A DNA stretch of 63,152 nt from Hellea sp. (lineage in GTDB: Bacteria; Pseudomonadota; Alphaproteobacteria; Caulobacterales; Maricaulaceae), in the NCBI GenBank assembly GCA_020629135.1, contig JAHDDX010000007.1:1-63152 (forward strand). The letters run 5' to 3'. The notes under the pieces were generated by a model. It did no database searches and was not told where the DNA came from. It saw nothing but the letters and a program-made list of their open reading frames with translations. Every line of letters starts with the position of its first letter. The stretch's first letter is position 1. Below, piece after piece: positions 7,963 through 17,626 of this stretch. A program made the translations under genes and the position numbers.

Positions 7963-9861
7963 TTATTCTTCGGCGAATATATTATCAATGCGGCGCTGAG
8001 CGATAGGGTGATAGCCTGGACGGGCGCGGGCGTAAATTTCGGCGCCCCAGTCTTCACGACCATTATCTTTTAGCGCCTGATATAAACGATAGATAAATTT
8101 GCCGCGCCCCACAGTCATCAGGAAGTTATCCAATGACGCATCTGCGGGCGCATAGCCACCTTTGATCGCCTGCATATACCAGGCAAACGCGCTTTCGGCA
8201 TTTTGGGTGCCCGTTAGCGAATAGGTCGAGTCCAATTCAGCGAATTGCGCCTCAGTTAATCCTTCTGGCAAGGAATTGATAAAATGCAGCCACTCATGGG
8301 TCGACCAATTGTCCGTCGGAATTTCCGCCGCTGTCACCTCTCCAGCAAGCCAGGCCGCTTGATGCTCTGAGACTTTTTCAAACGCATTTGAAATTGGTTT
8401 CCGAGCCGTTTCCGGCAAGCCGGGTCCGTAAACCCAAGCGTCAAGCTCAGCCCGGGTCAGCGCGTCAGGATTATCGACATGCAGTTCGTCATGCAGGAAT
8501 TTGATGAAATCTTCGGTCGTTACACTTTTGAAAGCGTAGGTATCAAAATATTTTTTAAGGAACGGATCAAATTTATCCCGGCCAAATCGGTCTTCCAGGA
8601 AAAAGAGAAAGTTCGCGCCTTTGATATAAGACACAAGCGTGAAAGCTTCATCCGGATGGGTCAGATCGTCTGGTAATTTCAAATGGGTCAGCTCAGGACG
8701 CTCGGCCTCAGAAATAGCGCGTTTTAAGCCCTCCATATCCAAAGCCTGCTCCATAACGGCACGGTCTTCACCATATAAATCTTCCATGACCCGGTTTTCT
8801 ACATATGAGGTAAACCCTTCATTCAGCCAGGCATCGCGCCAGCTTGAATTGGTAACCAGATTTCCGGACCAGCTATGGGCTAGCTCATGGGCGACCACAT
8901 TGGTCAGGCTCTTATCGCCTGCAACCAAGGTCGGTGTTAAAAAGGACAGCCGTGGGTTTTCCATACCACCGAATGGGAAGCTTGGCGGCAATACGATCAA
9001 GTCATATCGTCCCCAAAGATAGGGCCCATAAAGACGTTCATTGGCTTCTTCCATCATTGGCGTTTCTGAAAATTCTTCGGTCGCCGCATTGAGAATATAT
9101 TCCTCGGCATAAACACCGATATGATCATTGATCGGTTTGAAATCGATATCTCCAACCGCGAATGCTAACAGATATGCCGGAACGGGTTGTGGCATATCAA
9201 ATTCATACTCCCCGTCGCGCGGTGTGTAAGGATCCTGATCTGCACTCATCAGAGCCACTAATTCAGGCGGCGTCCGGAGTTTGGCGGAATAAGTGATCCG
9301 CACAGCCGGTGTATCCTGCACAGGCGCCATGGTCCGCGCATTAATCGCCTGACCTTGAGAAAATAGATAAGGATGCGTCTTGCCCGCCGTTTGCTCGGGT
9401 GACAGCCATTGCAGCCCCTCCGCCGTCGGGCTGGTCTCATAGGCGATACGGATCTGATCGGCATCGTCGAGCAATAGAATTGTCAGCTTGGTTCCCATCA
9501 TCGGATCCGGGTCAGACAGGGCATAGGTCGCCGGGACCCATTCATCCTTTTCCCGGATTTCGATAGATTTCAAGGTCAAATCTTTTGTATCCAGTACCAG
9601 CTCTTTGGCGTCTCCTTTAATTTTAACAAAATCGATGGTCGCCGTACCGTCCAAAACTTTGCGGTCAAAATCCACATCAAGATCGAGATCAAGATGGGTC
9701 ATTCTCACTTCGTCATAATTGGCGTATGTAAATTTGTCGTCCTTGGTCAATTCCTGGACGGCAACGGGAGTTTTCACTGGCGTTTCAGCTATTTGAGTGT
9801 TTTCACAGGCCAGTAGTGTGATCGCCGCCACGCCGGCCAAGCCGTATTTTGTAAAAGTCAT
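7963..9861 (-). CDS. M1 family metallopeptidase (LTA4 hydrolase-like) lipoprotein
   Basis: The 632-residue aminopeptidase has the M1 zinc motif HELAHSWSGN followed 18 residues on by NEGFTSYVE (about residues 315-345), and the exopeptidase motif GGMENP just before. The C-terminal third is helical and matches the leukotriene A4 hydrolase/cold-active aminopeptidase branch. The N-terminus ends in LLAC, a lipobox, so it is probably anchored in the periplasm and releases N-terminal residues from peptides. It follows der by 15 bases on the same strand and may be the last gene of the panB-yfgM-bamB-der unit. It converges with the FAN1 fusion gene one base away. Confidence 0.93.
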   Translation of the reverse strand: MTFTKYGLAGVAAITLLACENTQIAETPVKTPVAVQELTKDDKFTYANYDEVRMTHLDLDLDVDFDRKVLDGTATIDFVKIKGDAKELVLDTKDLTLKSIEIREKDEWVPATYALSDPDPMMGTKLTILLLDDADQIRIAYETSPTAEGLQWLSPEQTAGKTHPYLFSQGQAINARTMAPVQDTPAVRITYSAKLRTPPELVALMSADQDPYTPRDGEYEFDMPQPVPAYLLAFAVGDIDFKPINDHIGVYAEEYILNAATEEFSETPMMEEANERLYGPYLWGRYDLIVLPPSFPFGGMENPRLSFLTPTLVAGDKSLTNVVAHELAHSWSGNLVTNSSWRDAWLNEGFTSYVENRVMEDLYGEDRAVMEQALDMEGLKRAISEAERPELTHLKLPDDLTHPDEAFTLVSYIKGANFLFFLEDRFGRDKFDPFLKKYFDTYAFKSVTTEDFIKFLHDELHVDNPDALTRAELDAWVYGPGLPETARKPISNAFEKVSEHQAAWLAGEVTAAEIPTDNWSTHEWLHFINSLPEGLTEAQFAELDSTYSLTGTQNAESAFAWYMQAIKGGYAPADASLDNFLMTVGRGKFIYRLYQALKDNGREDWGAEIYARARPGYHPIAQRRIDNIFAEE

Positions 9862-9876
9862 GCTGTTTCCTATCCT

Positions 9877-11271
9877 TTAAGCGTAGGGATTTTTATCGGC
9901 CCGAACAAACAGGCGTATTGGGGTGCCCGGAAGATCAAAGTCTTCGCGCAAGCCATTGACAAGATAGCGTTTATAACTGTCAGGCAAACGGTCCGCCCGT
10001 GAACACTTCAGAACAAATGTCGGTGGACGCGTTTTAGTTTGCGAAATATATTTGGGCTTAATCCGACGTCCATTGACGGCGGGAGGTGGATGCCTGATAA
10101 TCTTCTCAGACAACCAGTCGTTCAAGTCTGACGTTTTGACCTGTGCGCTCCAGTCATTATGGACTCGCTCGATTGCCGGCAAAAGACGATCCACGCTTTT
10201 CCCCGTCAGACCCGAAAACATAACCACAGGGATGCCGCGCACCTGCGGGAGCAGACGTCCAGCCATCTCGCGCAGGCTTTTGGCCATTTCTGATTTATTT
10301 TTAACAAGATCCCATTTGGTCACGCCAATAACCATGGCTCGACCTTCGCGCTCACAAAGTGCTGCGATCTGCATATCCTGTTTGTCAAAAGGCTTGGTCG
10401 CATCCATCAACAGGACAACCACCTGCGCGAATTTGATCGCCCGTAGGCTCTCGCCCACTGAGAGCTTTTCAAGCGTTTCCTGAACTTTGGCTTTTTTACG
10501 CATTCCAGCGGTATCATGAAACTGTACCCGACGGCCCTGCCACATATAGTCGATTGTGATCGCATCCCGTGTGACCCCCGCTTCCGGACCGGTCAACAAT
10601 CGGTCTTCCCCGATCAGAGTATTAATCAGGGTTGATTTCCCAGCATTGGGTCGCCCGACAATCGCAATGCGAACCGGCGCATCACTCCGATCAATTTCGT
10701 CTGGGATTGGGGTCAGGTCGATTGAACGGATTGCAAGTTCAACTGCGTCATCCAGATCGACTGTGCCAATATTATGCTCCGCGGCGACCTCAATTGGATC
10801 ACCCAATCCCAATGCATATCCTTCGGTGACGCCCGCATCCGAAGCGCTGGATTCACATTTATTGGCGACCAGGACCACGACCTTTCCAGATTTCCTGACA
10901 AAATCAGCAAATATCCGGTCCAGTGGTGTGACCCCAGCCCGGGCATCATAAATAAACAGGCAAATATCCGCGTTTTGCACAGCGGCTTCGGTCTGTGTCC
11001 GCATCCGGGCTTCGAGCTTTTCGCCCTTGGCATTTTCAAAACCAGCGGTGTCCTCAAGAATAATTGGATGCCCGCGTAATCTTGAACTGGCTTCGCGACG
11101 ATCTCGTGTTACGCCGGGCGTATCATTGACAATGGCGAGTTTTTTGCCGGCCATACGGTTGAACAATGTGGATTTACCAACATTAGGCCGCCCCACAAGC
11201 GCAATGCGCGCGGGACGTTGTTCGTCTGCGGTTTCTGCGTCGTCTAAGCCTGGATCAATGTCATCCGTCAT
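9877..11271 (-). CDS. der: Ribosome biogenesis GTPase Der (EngA)
   Basis: This 464-residue protein carries two tandem GTPase domains, the hallmark of Der, which matures the 50S subunit. P-loops are GRPNVGKSTLFN (about residue 27) and GRPNAGKSTLIN (about 208); G4 motifs are NKCE and TKWD; DTPG and DTAG form the G3 motifs. The C-terminal KH-like domain is present (KYISQTKTRPPTFVLKC). It begins 6 bases after bamB, the same gene neighbour as in E. coli. Short acidic N-terminal extension of about 20 residues precedes the first domain. Confidence 0.97.
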   Translation of the reverse strand: MTDDIDPGLDDAETADEQRPARIALVGRPNVGKSTLFNRMAGKKLAIVNDTPGVTRDRREASSRLRGHPIILEDTAGFENAKGEKLEARMRTQTEAAVQNADICLFIYDARAGVTPLDRIFADFVRKSGKVVVLVANKCESSASDAGVTEGYALGLGDPIEVAAEHNIGTVDLDDAVELAIRSIDLTPIPDEIDRSDAPVRIAIVGRPNAGKSTLINTLIGEDRLLTGPEAGVTRDAITIDYMWQGRRVQFHDTAGMRKKAKVQETLEKLSVGESLRAIKFAQVVVLLMDATKPFDKQDMQIAALCEREGRAMVIGVTKWDLVKNKSEMAKSLREMAGRLLPQVRGIPVVMFSGLTGKSVDRLLPAIERVHNDWSAQVKTSDLNDWLSEKIIRHPPPAVNGRRIKPKYISQTKTRPPTFVLKCSRADRLPDSYKRYLVNGLREDFDLPGTPIRLFVRADKNPYA

Positions 11272-11277
11272 ACCAAC

Positions 11278-12735
11278 CTATCGATAGGCTAACAATTTGG
11301 CATCGTCATTATAGAAATAAACCGTCTCATTGGCGATGACAGGCGGAACGAAAACGGCGTCGCCAACTTTAAACTCCCGAGTGATCGAGCCATCATAGGG
11401 GTTAAGTTCGACAGCTTCACCCCGCGAAGAAACCGTTATCAATCGTTCTCCAGCCATAATCGGACCCGCCCAGGCAATGCGTTCTTTGCGTTTCTTTTCG
11501 TTTTTAAATCCACGCAATGGCTGCAACCAGACAACGGCGCCGCTGATTTTAGACAAACAAGCCACTTCAGCATTGGTCGTGACCGTATAAATAAAGTCAC
11601 CTGCCACCCAAGGTACGCCTAACGAACCTGCTGGTTGTGACCAGATACGTTGTCCGGTCCGGAGGTCAAAGGCACTCATGACACCACTTTGCGAGGTCGC
11701 AATCACATATCCGTCCGCGACAGCCGGGCCACCTGCGATATCGTTCAAACTGGCCAATGGTGTCAGTCGACCGGATGAACTTAAGCTATCCTGCCACAAA
11801 ACATTCCCGTTCTGAGCCTGAAGCGCGACTAATTCTCCTGAGGCAAATGGCGAAATCACGACGTCATCTACAATTGCAGGAGACGGAACTGTCAACATAC
11901 GTGCACTTTCGATAATGCCCTGATAGGTCCAAAGCGTATCGCCGGTGGATGCATTCATGGCGAAAAGCTCATTATCATCAGAGATTGCAAATAAACGTCC
12001 GCCGGAAATTTTGGGCGCTGAATGCATTGGGGTCGCCAATCGCTTGTTCCAAATAACCGCTCCTGTATTCGCATCAATCGCGGTCACAACACCCAAGCCA
12101 GATGTGGCGTAAACAACACCATCCGCCACGGCCACGCCACCGCCGACCGATTCCTTGTCCGCTCCACCGCCATCTGAAAATTGCAATGGATTGGTGACCC
12201 GCTCAAAAATACCAGCACGACCCTCACGGGTCTTACCTTTGGATTGAACCGTGATCTTATGTTCCCAGATTTCTGAGCCTGAATTCGCATCAAGCGCCGA
12301 CACAGTATTATCAGCGTCCATAATATAAATGCGACCGCCCGCAATTACAGGCTGCGCCAATACACGGCCCTTCCGGGAAGTTCCGCTACCGACATCTTTG
12401 GACCAAACACGATTAAGCGCCCCACTCGCACCGGTATGTTGCATGGCATTGTAAACATTGCCACCGGCCTGAGGCCAATCAGCATTTACATAAACGCTTG
12501 GCAAAACAACATCCGCAGGGGAAATGTCGCCAGTCACAGTCAAGGTATCTTCAATCGACAGCAGTGAAATTCGTTCAGATTCACCGCCAACTTCACCCTG
12601 GGCTTCGTTCTTATCGTCGCCGCCGCCAAATGGATTTAAACTACCGACGGCATCACCGACACCGCCCAGCGTAGAACATCCGCCCAGTAATAAGGCTGAA
12701 CCCAACGCCAGATTAAGTAGGAATTTATTCGACAT
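11278..12735 (-). CDS. bamB: Outer membrane assembly lipoprotein BamB
   Basis: About 485 residues: a lipoprotein signal ending LLLGGC (lipobox) then repeated PQQ-type beta-propeller blades such as VSALDANSGSEIWEH, VTAIDANTGAVIWNK and MSAFDLRTGQRIWSQ. BamB is the propeller scaffold of the BAM complex that folds outer membrane beta-barrels. The start is set at the ATG at 12735, which gives a normal lipoprotein signal; longer in-frame starts to 12834 would add a basic, non-signal leader and lie inside the upstream gene. The first 11 bases overlap the end of the yfgM-like gene, suggesting coupled translation. Confidence 0.93.
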   Translation of the reverse strand: MSNKFLLNLALGSALLLGGCSTLGGVGDAVGSLNPFGGGDDKNEAQGEVGGESERISLLSIEDTLTVTGDISPADVVLPSVYVNADWPQAGGNVYNAMQHTGASGALNRVWSKDVGSGTSRKGRVLAQPVIAGGRIYIMDADNTVSALDANSGSEIWEHKITVQSKGKTREGRAGIFERVTNPLQFSDGGGADKESVGGGVAVADGVVYATSGLGVVTAIDANTGAVIWNKRLATPMHSAPKISGGRLFAISDDNELFAMNASTGDTLWTYQGIIESARMLTVPSPAIVDDVVISPFASGELVALQAQNGNVLWQDSLSSSGRLTPLASLNDIAGGPAVADGYVIATSQSGVMSAFDLRTGQRIWSQPAGSLGVPWVAGDFIYTVTTNAEVACLSKISGAVVWLQPLRGFKNEKKRKERIAWAGPIMAGERLITVSSRGEAVELNPYDGSITREFKVGDAVFVPPVIANETVYFYNDDAKLLAYR

Positions 12736-13468
12736 TTTCAGTCTCCGGCTCAGGAATTTCTGTTGTATCTTCTGGATTGGCAATCTCGGTCGGCGCGTCG
12801 ACCATTTCTGCCTCAGCGTCCAAGGCTTCAACACTCATCAATGATAGATATTGTGCGGCCCGTTCACGGATCGTATCCGGCACCCCCGGAATGCTCTCGA
12901 GATAGGAGAACTGTTCCTTAGCGGCTTTCGTATCGCCGCTTGCCTTGGCTGCGAAGCCCAGTAATTCGCGGGCCAGATATTCATAGGGCTGATCTTTCTC
13001 CGCCAAAGATGCCACCCGAACACGAACATCATCATATCGACCCTCACCCGCCAAAATATAGGCCGCTTTGATCTGCGCCAATTGACCGTGACGGGCATTG
13101 TCAAAAACATTGGCCGCCTGATCTAATAATGAAATCGAAGCCTGAGTGTTTCCGCGGTCAAGCTCCAGTTCCGCAGCCCGCATCAAAGAAAGGCCCGAAT
13201 ATCCCGTCGGTGCCTGCTCGGAAATTGCCAAATACTCCCGAATGGCCTGATCTACATTGCCGTCTTCAACCTTTTGCCCGGCTGCCAGATAGGCAGATGA
13301 AGTTGCCCGCGCCGCCTTTTCGTCTCGGGATTTATCCCATTCCAAATAGGCGGTTGCAGAAATCACGGCAATAATAAGCCCCAACAAATACGGACCGTAT
13401 TTCTTGAGAAATTTATTATAGTCATCTTTTCGAAGTTCTTCCTGAACTTCACTAATAAAATCGACCAC
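12725..13468 (-). CDS. YfgM-like tetratricopeptide membrane protein
   Basis: A 247-residue protein with a short cytoplasmic N-terminus (VDFISEVQEELRKDDYNKF), one membrane helix at about residues 26-44 (YGPYLLGLIIAVISATAYL) and a TPR-type periplasmic domain; the C-terminal 40 residues are acidic and proline rich. This layout and the position directly before bamB and der match YfgM, an ancillary subunit of the SecYEG translocon that works with periplasmic chaperones. The linkage to BamB suggests help in handing over outer membrane precursors. Length is slightly above the E. coli homologue because of the acidic tail. Confidence 0.85.
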   Translation of the reverse strand: MVDFISEVQEELRKDDYNKFLKKYGPYLLGLIIAVISATAYLEWDKSRDEKAARATSSAYLAAGQKVEDGNVDQAIREYLAISEQAPTGYSGLSLMRAAELELDRGNTQASISLLDQAANVFDNARHGQLAQIKAAYILAGEGRYDDVRVRVASLAEKDQPYEYLARELLGFAAKASGDTKAAKEQFSYLESIPGVPDTIRERAAQYLSLMSVEALDAEAEMVDAPTEIANPEDTTEIPEPETENVE

Positions 13469-13581
13469 AGATTGTCCTTTTTTACTGGATTGAAGACTCA
13501 GGTCTTAAATCGCGCGGAACCTATCGCTCCTTTGCACAAGGTGCAACCGTTAACGGCATGACGAAACAGTTAGTTTTTAGC

Positions 13582-14400
13582 TTATTCAGAGAATTTATAA
13601 GTGTTGTTTTCCCCAGGAAAAGACCTGTCAGTAACTTCGGCTCGGTAAGCCTTGACGGCGGTTTCAATCAGGCCCTTTATATCCGCATATTTTTTGACAA
13701 ATTTAGGGACCCGGTCAAACATACCCAACATATCTGGCGTGACAAGAATCTGACCATCACACCCCGGTGAAGCCCCGATCCCAACCGTCGGAATCCTGAC
13801 GGCGCGGGTAACCTTATCAGCAAGCTCCGCCGAAACCCCTTCTACAACGACGGCGAAGGAACCCGCATCGGCAGCCGCGATTGCATTCTCCACAATTTCT
13901 TTTGCAACGGCTTTACTGCGGCCTCGCGCCCGAAATCCACCTAAAACATTCATGGATTGAGGCCGCAAACCAACATGGCTCATAACCGGAATTCCGCGCT
14001 CAACCAGATAAGCAATGGTTTCAGCGGCATAAGACCCACTTTCAATTTTAACGGCCTGGCACCCGGTTTCCCGCATCACACGGGCCGCATTCTTAAATGC
14101 CCGTTCGGGACTATCTTCATAATATCCAAATGGGAGATCCACAACGACGAGCGCTTTTTGCGATCCGCGCATAACGGCTTGTCCATGCATGATCATCATT
14201 TCCAATGTGACACCAACGGTCGTCGTCAGACCGTGAACCACCATACCAACACTATCGCCGACCAAGATCAGGTCACAATAATCGTCTAGCAACTGGGCGG
14301 TCGGGGCGTCATAGGCGGTCAGGCAAATAATTGGGTCTTTGCCTTTGCGGGCCGTAATTTCGGGCGCTGTGGCGCGTCGGACCTGATTTTGAGCTGACAT
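13582..14400 (-). CDS. panB: 3-methyl-2-oxobutanoate hydroxymethyltransferase
   Basis: PanB transfers a hydroxymethyl group from methylene-tetrahydrofolate to alpha-ketoisovalerate to give ketopantoate, the first step of pantothenate and coenzyme A synthesis. The 272-residue length is standard. Signatures are YDAPTAQLLDDYCDLILVGDS near residue 29 (metal-binding aspartate in VGDS) and the VEGV segment with the catalytic glutamate near residue 183. panC and panD are not adjacent. It lies 113 bases ahead of the yfgM-like gene on the same strand; a shared transcript is possible but not shown. Confidence 0.96.
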   Translation of the reverse strand: MSAQNQVRRATAPEITARKGKDPIICLTAYDAPTAQLLDDYCDLILVGDSVGMVVHGLTTTVGVTLEMMIMHGQAVMRGSQKALVVVDLPFGYYEDSPERAFKNAARVMRETGCQAVKIESGSYAAETIAYLVERGIPVMSHVGLRPQSMNVLGGFRARGRSKAVAKEIVENAIAAADAGSFAVVVEGVSAELADKVTRAVRIPTVGIGASPGCDGQILVTPDMLGMFDRVPKFVKKYADIKGLIETAVKAYRAEVTDRSFPGENNTYKFSE

Positions 14401-14584
14401 ATTATATCCTTTGAAAAACGGGTTTTCTTACCGCTTTTTTTCATAAAGCTCAATCAAGTGACTTGAGCAAGACAATATGCTATAAATCCGGTTAATTCGG
14501 GCGCAAAATCAAAAAACAATACTTTTCAGTCCCGAATGACGTGTTGGTGGAGCACGCTTAATCAAACGTGTTTGGGAGAGAACC

Positions 14585-15322
14585 ATGAAGTTTTTCAGAA
14601 TTTTATATAGTTTAATATGTTATGGGTTTGGTGTAGCTGCACTCGTCTATTTGATACTTTTTATCGGCGACATCATAGTCCCAGTAACTATAAATCAGGG
14701 ATCAGATTTCGCGCCAAATCTCACTGGCGTTGCCGCAATATTGCTGAATTTCGGTCTGCTTGCCTTGTGGGGCTATCAGCATTCGCTCATGGCCTCGCCT
14801 AAATTCAAAAACAAATGGACAAAAATTGTGCCGGCCTCTGTTGAACGCAGTACATATTTGGTTTTCGTGGCTATATTTACAGCTATTTTAGTCATGCTGT
14901 GGGCTCCATTACCACACGTAATATGGGATCTGAGTGGAACGCTTGCGGCTAAAATGTTGTGGGTCGTCTTTTTCAGCGGATGGGTGATAACATTGCTGTC
15001 GACCTTTATGCTCAACCATTTTCACTTATTCGGATTACAGCAAGCCTATCAGGGCATTCAGGCTCAGCAGGACAAAACAGAGACTTTTAGAACCCCGATG
15101 TTTTATAAACTCGTGCGCCATCCGATTATGACCGGCGTTTTTATCGGCATTTGGGCGGCCCCTGTTATGACCACAGGTCGCCTGGTTCTAGCGATTGGAA
15201 TGACCGCTTACATTTTCCTCGGAGTAAAACACGAAGAAAAGACATTGATTGCGGATTTGGGCCAAGACTATCTGGACTATAAAAAATCCACGCCGTCTAT
15301 CATTCCCTGGCTAAAATTCTAA
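14585..15322 (+). CDS. MddA-like membrane S-methyltransferase (NnrU/isoprenylcysteine methyltransferase superfamily)
   Basis: A 245-residue protein with about six hydrophobic segments. The C-terminal half has the hallmark RHPIMTGVFIGIWAAPVM and the KHEEKTLIADLGQDYLDYKKS tail of the phospholipid/isoprenylcysteine methyltransferase superfamily. The pattern QHSLMA, WTKIVPASVERSTY and STFMLNHFHLFGLQQ resembles MddA, which methylates methanethiol to dimethyl sulfide with S-adenosylmethionine. Assignment to MddA rather than another NnrU-like member is by recalled motif similarity. It converges with an acyl-CoA dehydrogenase gene, the two stops being 15 bases apart with a perfect palindrome between. 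Confidence 0.68.
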   Translation: MKFFRILYSLICYGFGVAALVYLILFIGDIIVPVTINQGSDFAPNLTGVAAILLNFGLLALWGYQHSLMASPKFKNKWTKIVPASVERSTYLVFVAIFTAILVMLWAPLPHVIWDLSGTLAAKMLWVVFFSGWVITLLSTFMLNHFHLFGLQQAYQGIQAQQDKTETFRTPMFYKLVRHPIMTGVFIGIWAAPVMTTGRLVLAIGMTAYIFLGVKHEEKTLIADLGQDYLDYKKSTPSIIPWLKF

Positions 15323-15328
15323 TGCGGA

Positions 15329-15352
15329 TTGGCGGATCTATAGATCCGCCAA
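15329..15352. repeat. Perfect 24-base palindrome between convergent genes
   Basis: Each 12-base arm reads TTGGCGGATCTA from its own end, so the transcript of either strand can form the same strong hairpin. It overlaps the stop codon of the acyl-CoA dehydrogenase gene (15340-15338) and lies 7 bases past the methyltransferase stop. No T-run follows on either side, so it is not a standard intrinsic terminator; it may protect the 3' ends of both messages. Confidence 0.6.
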
Positions 15353-17098
15353 CCGACCAACTTCATATCCGAATATTGGTGTGCTGCCCTGGCGTATGGC
15401 GTCGAGCAAAGCGTTAGCATTTGGAAGAATGTGGGCGGCATGGAAACTGGCGAGGCCTAACATGCTGGATGCATAAGGGTCTCCCGCCTTCTGCCCGCTA
15501 TAGGCGGACTTGATTAGCAAAGCGCCTGACAACACATCGCCTGCAATTCTAAGATAAGGCGTCGCCACACTAAGCGCATGCTTTTCATCCGCGTTCAAAA
15601 CAATGTCAGTGGCTGTTTTCAGTGATTCAATGCCCGATGAAAGCGAAGCCTCCAATTGATCAAAAACAACTCCGCTCTGGCTCTTACAGGTCAAGGCCAC
15701 ACCTTCCAGGTCCTGGATCAGGTTTCGCATGGCATCTCCGCCATCTCTCCGGAGTTTTCGCCCGATAAGGTCCATCGCTTGTATGCCATTGGTCCCCTCG
15801 TAAATCGGAGCAATTCTGGAATCCCGATAATGTTGGGCCGCACCCGTCTCTTCGATAAAGCCCATACCGCCATGGATTTGGACGCCGATTGAGGTCACTT
15901 CCACCCCTATATCCGACCCATACGCTTTGGCGATCGGGGTTAGCAAAGCTTCGCGGGCATGAGCAGCCTGACGGACATCTTCATCGCCGTGACATGCGCC
16001 CAGATCTCCTGCAGCGGCGGTCGCCATACATATAGCCCGAGCGCCCATCAGCCGGGTTTTCATGTCTACAAGCATGCGACGTACATCTGGGTGGCCAATA
16101 ATCGGTGCTCCCGCTTCCTGATCAATCACCCGCCCTTGGACACGGTCCTGCGAGAATTGCAGAGCTTGTTGGAAAGCCCGTTCGCCAATTCCGACACCCT
16201 GGACACCGACAAATAATCGGGCTTCATTCATCATGGTAAACATACAGGCGAGCCCGCGATTTTCTTCGCCGACCAGCCAGCCCGTCGCACCTTCAAACTC
16301 CATCACGCAGGTCGGGCTACCATGAATCCCTAACTTATGTTCGAGACTGATCGGTCTAAATCCGTTACGATTGCCTAAGCTGCCATCGTCATTCACCAGA
16401 TATTTGGGACATAAAAACAGCGAGATGCCCTTAGATCCACTTGGCGCATCGGGCAATCTCGCTAAAACCAGATGAATAATATTATCCGCACAATCATGAT
16501 CGCCCCAGGTAATGAATATTTTTTGGCCACTAACAGCGTAAGATCCGTCTGCATTGGGAACAGCTTTGGTGCGAACCGGCCCCAAATCTGACCCGGCCTG
16601 CGGCTCAGTCAGGTTCATGGCCCCGCTCCACTCACCACTCACCATTTTTTCAAGATAGATGTTCTTCAATTCTTCAGAAGCGTGGGCGCTGATGGCCTTG
16701 ACGGCGCTGGACGTCAGCATGGGACATAAACCAAACGCCATATTTGCCGCATAAAACATCTCAGCCGCCGCCGAGTTTACCGCTTGCGGTAAACCCATTC
16801 CCCCGGCTTCGGGTTCTATTGACAGAGTTTGCCAGCCACCTTCGACCCAATCCTGATAGGCCTTTGAAAACCCTGGAGAGGATTTGACATTGCCGTCTTT
16901 AATCTGAGCAGGGTTTTGATCCCCACTCCCGTTCAAAGGCGCCAACACATCGCGCGAGAAAACAGCAGCGCCCTCTAATATATCCCCGATCAAATCATGG
17001 GATAACTCTGCGTGTTGGTCACAATCTATGATCCGGTCGATATCAACCGCATGTTTTAGTAGATAATGCATAGCATTAACGGGAGGCGTAAAACTCAT
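15338..17098 (-). CDS. Acyl-CoA dehydrogenase of the long (DmdC/AcdA) type
   Basis: The 586-residue FAD enzyme has the usual three acyl-CoA dehydrogenase domains and an extra C-terminal domain (about residues 455-586) found in the roughly 590-residue subgroup. Landmarks are LTEPQAGSDLGPV (about 165), KIFITWGDHD (about 192), and YEGTNGIQAMDLIGRKL near residue 437. This subgroup includes DmdC, which oxidises 3-methylmercaptopropionyl-CoA in DMSP breakdown, but many members act on ordinary acyl-CoAs, so substrate remains open. It is the only gene of its transcript seen here. Confidence 0.88.
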   Translation of the reverse strand: MSFTPPVNAMHYLLKHAVDIDRIIDCDQHAELSHDLIGDILEGAAVFSRDVLAPLNGSGDQNPAQIKDGNVKSSPGFSKAYQDWVEGGWQTLSIEPEAGGMGLPQAVNSAAAEMFYAANMAFGLCPMLTSSAVKAISAHASEELKNIYLEKMVSGEWSGAMNLTEPQAGSDLGPVRTKAVPNADGSYAVSGQKIFITWGDHDCADNIIHLVLARLPDAPSGSKGISLFLCPKYLVNDDGSLGNRNGFRPISLEHKLGIHGSPTCVMEFEGATGWLVGEENRGLACMFTMMNEARLFVGVQGVGIGERAFQQALQFSQDRVQGRVIDQEAGAPIIGHPDVRRMLVDMKTRLMGARAICMATAAAGDLGACHGDEDVRQAAHAREALLTPIAKAYGSDIGVEVTSIGVQIHGGMGFIEETGAAQHYRDSRIAPIYEGTNGIQAMDLIGRKLRRDGGDAMRNLIQDLEGVALTCKSQSGVVFDQLEASLSSGIESLKTATDIVLNADEKHALSVATPYLRIAGDVLSGALLIKSAYSGQKAGDPYASSMLGLASFHAAHILPNANALLDAIRQGSTPIFGYEVGRLADL

Positions 17099-17154
17099 TT
17101 CAGATACCTGTTGTTAGATATGACACAAATTGCATATCAGGGCCAATTATCCAA

Positions 17155-17184
17155 ACAAAAAAACGCGCCTCAAAGACGCGTTTC
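17155..17184 (-). terminator. Intrinsic terminator after the glycine-rich membrane protein gene
   Basis: On the minus strand the arms AAACGCG and CGCGTTT (17184-17178 and 17168-17162) flank a 9-base loop and run into a T stretch. It lies 24 bases after the stop at 17208. Confidence 0.7.
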
Positions 17185-17207
17185 AATCAAAACTATAATG
17201 TCTGATT

Positions 17208-17483
17208 TTATTTCATCACTTTTCCAAGGATGAAGGTCAGAAGACCACCGCCGACACCACCGGACAGCACATTGCCAAGAATACTTGGCAGATCCAGGCT
17301 GGCGCCCGCTAATGGATCGGCCATACCAGCGATTCCAAGTTTACCCAGAATGAATGACAACAGGGTTCCACCAACAATACCGGTAATACTCCGGCCCATA
17401 GTGCCCATATTTGATTTCATCACATTACCGGCGACGTTACCACCTATGGCACCACTGGCCAGTCCAAGTAAGAGTCCTAACAT
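17208..17483 (-). CDS. Small glycine-zipper membrane protein, function unknown
   Basis: A 91-residue protein starting MLGLLLGLASGAIGGNV, with two or three hydrophobic glycine-rich segments (about residues 1-20, 30-45 and 66-89) and GxxxG-type spacing that favours helix packing. The start at 17483 has GGGGAAG seven bases upstream; a longer frame to 17516 lacks such a site. It is a single gene with its own terminator. No function is recognised; similar short glycine-rich envelope proteins occur in other alphaproteobacteria. Confidence 0.7.
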   Translation of the reverse strand: MLGLLLGLASGAIGGNVAGNVMKSNMGTMGRSITGIVGGTLLSFILGKLGIAGMADPLAGASLDLPSILGNVLSGGVGGGLLTFILGKVMK

Positions 17484-17626
17484 AAACTTCCCCTTTTGAA
17501 GTGTTTGGGAACACAAAGTTCCAATAAATAAACAACCCCCATGGTTATTTGCCGCAAGGTTAGACCTTGTGACAACAGTTAATCAAGTGTTAATCACAGA
17601 AATCGTCGGTTTTGGAGACTATAGAT

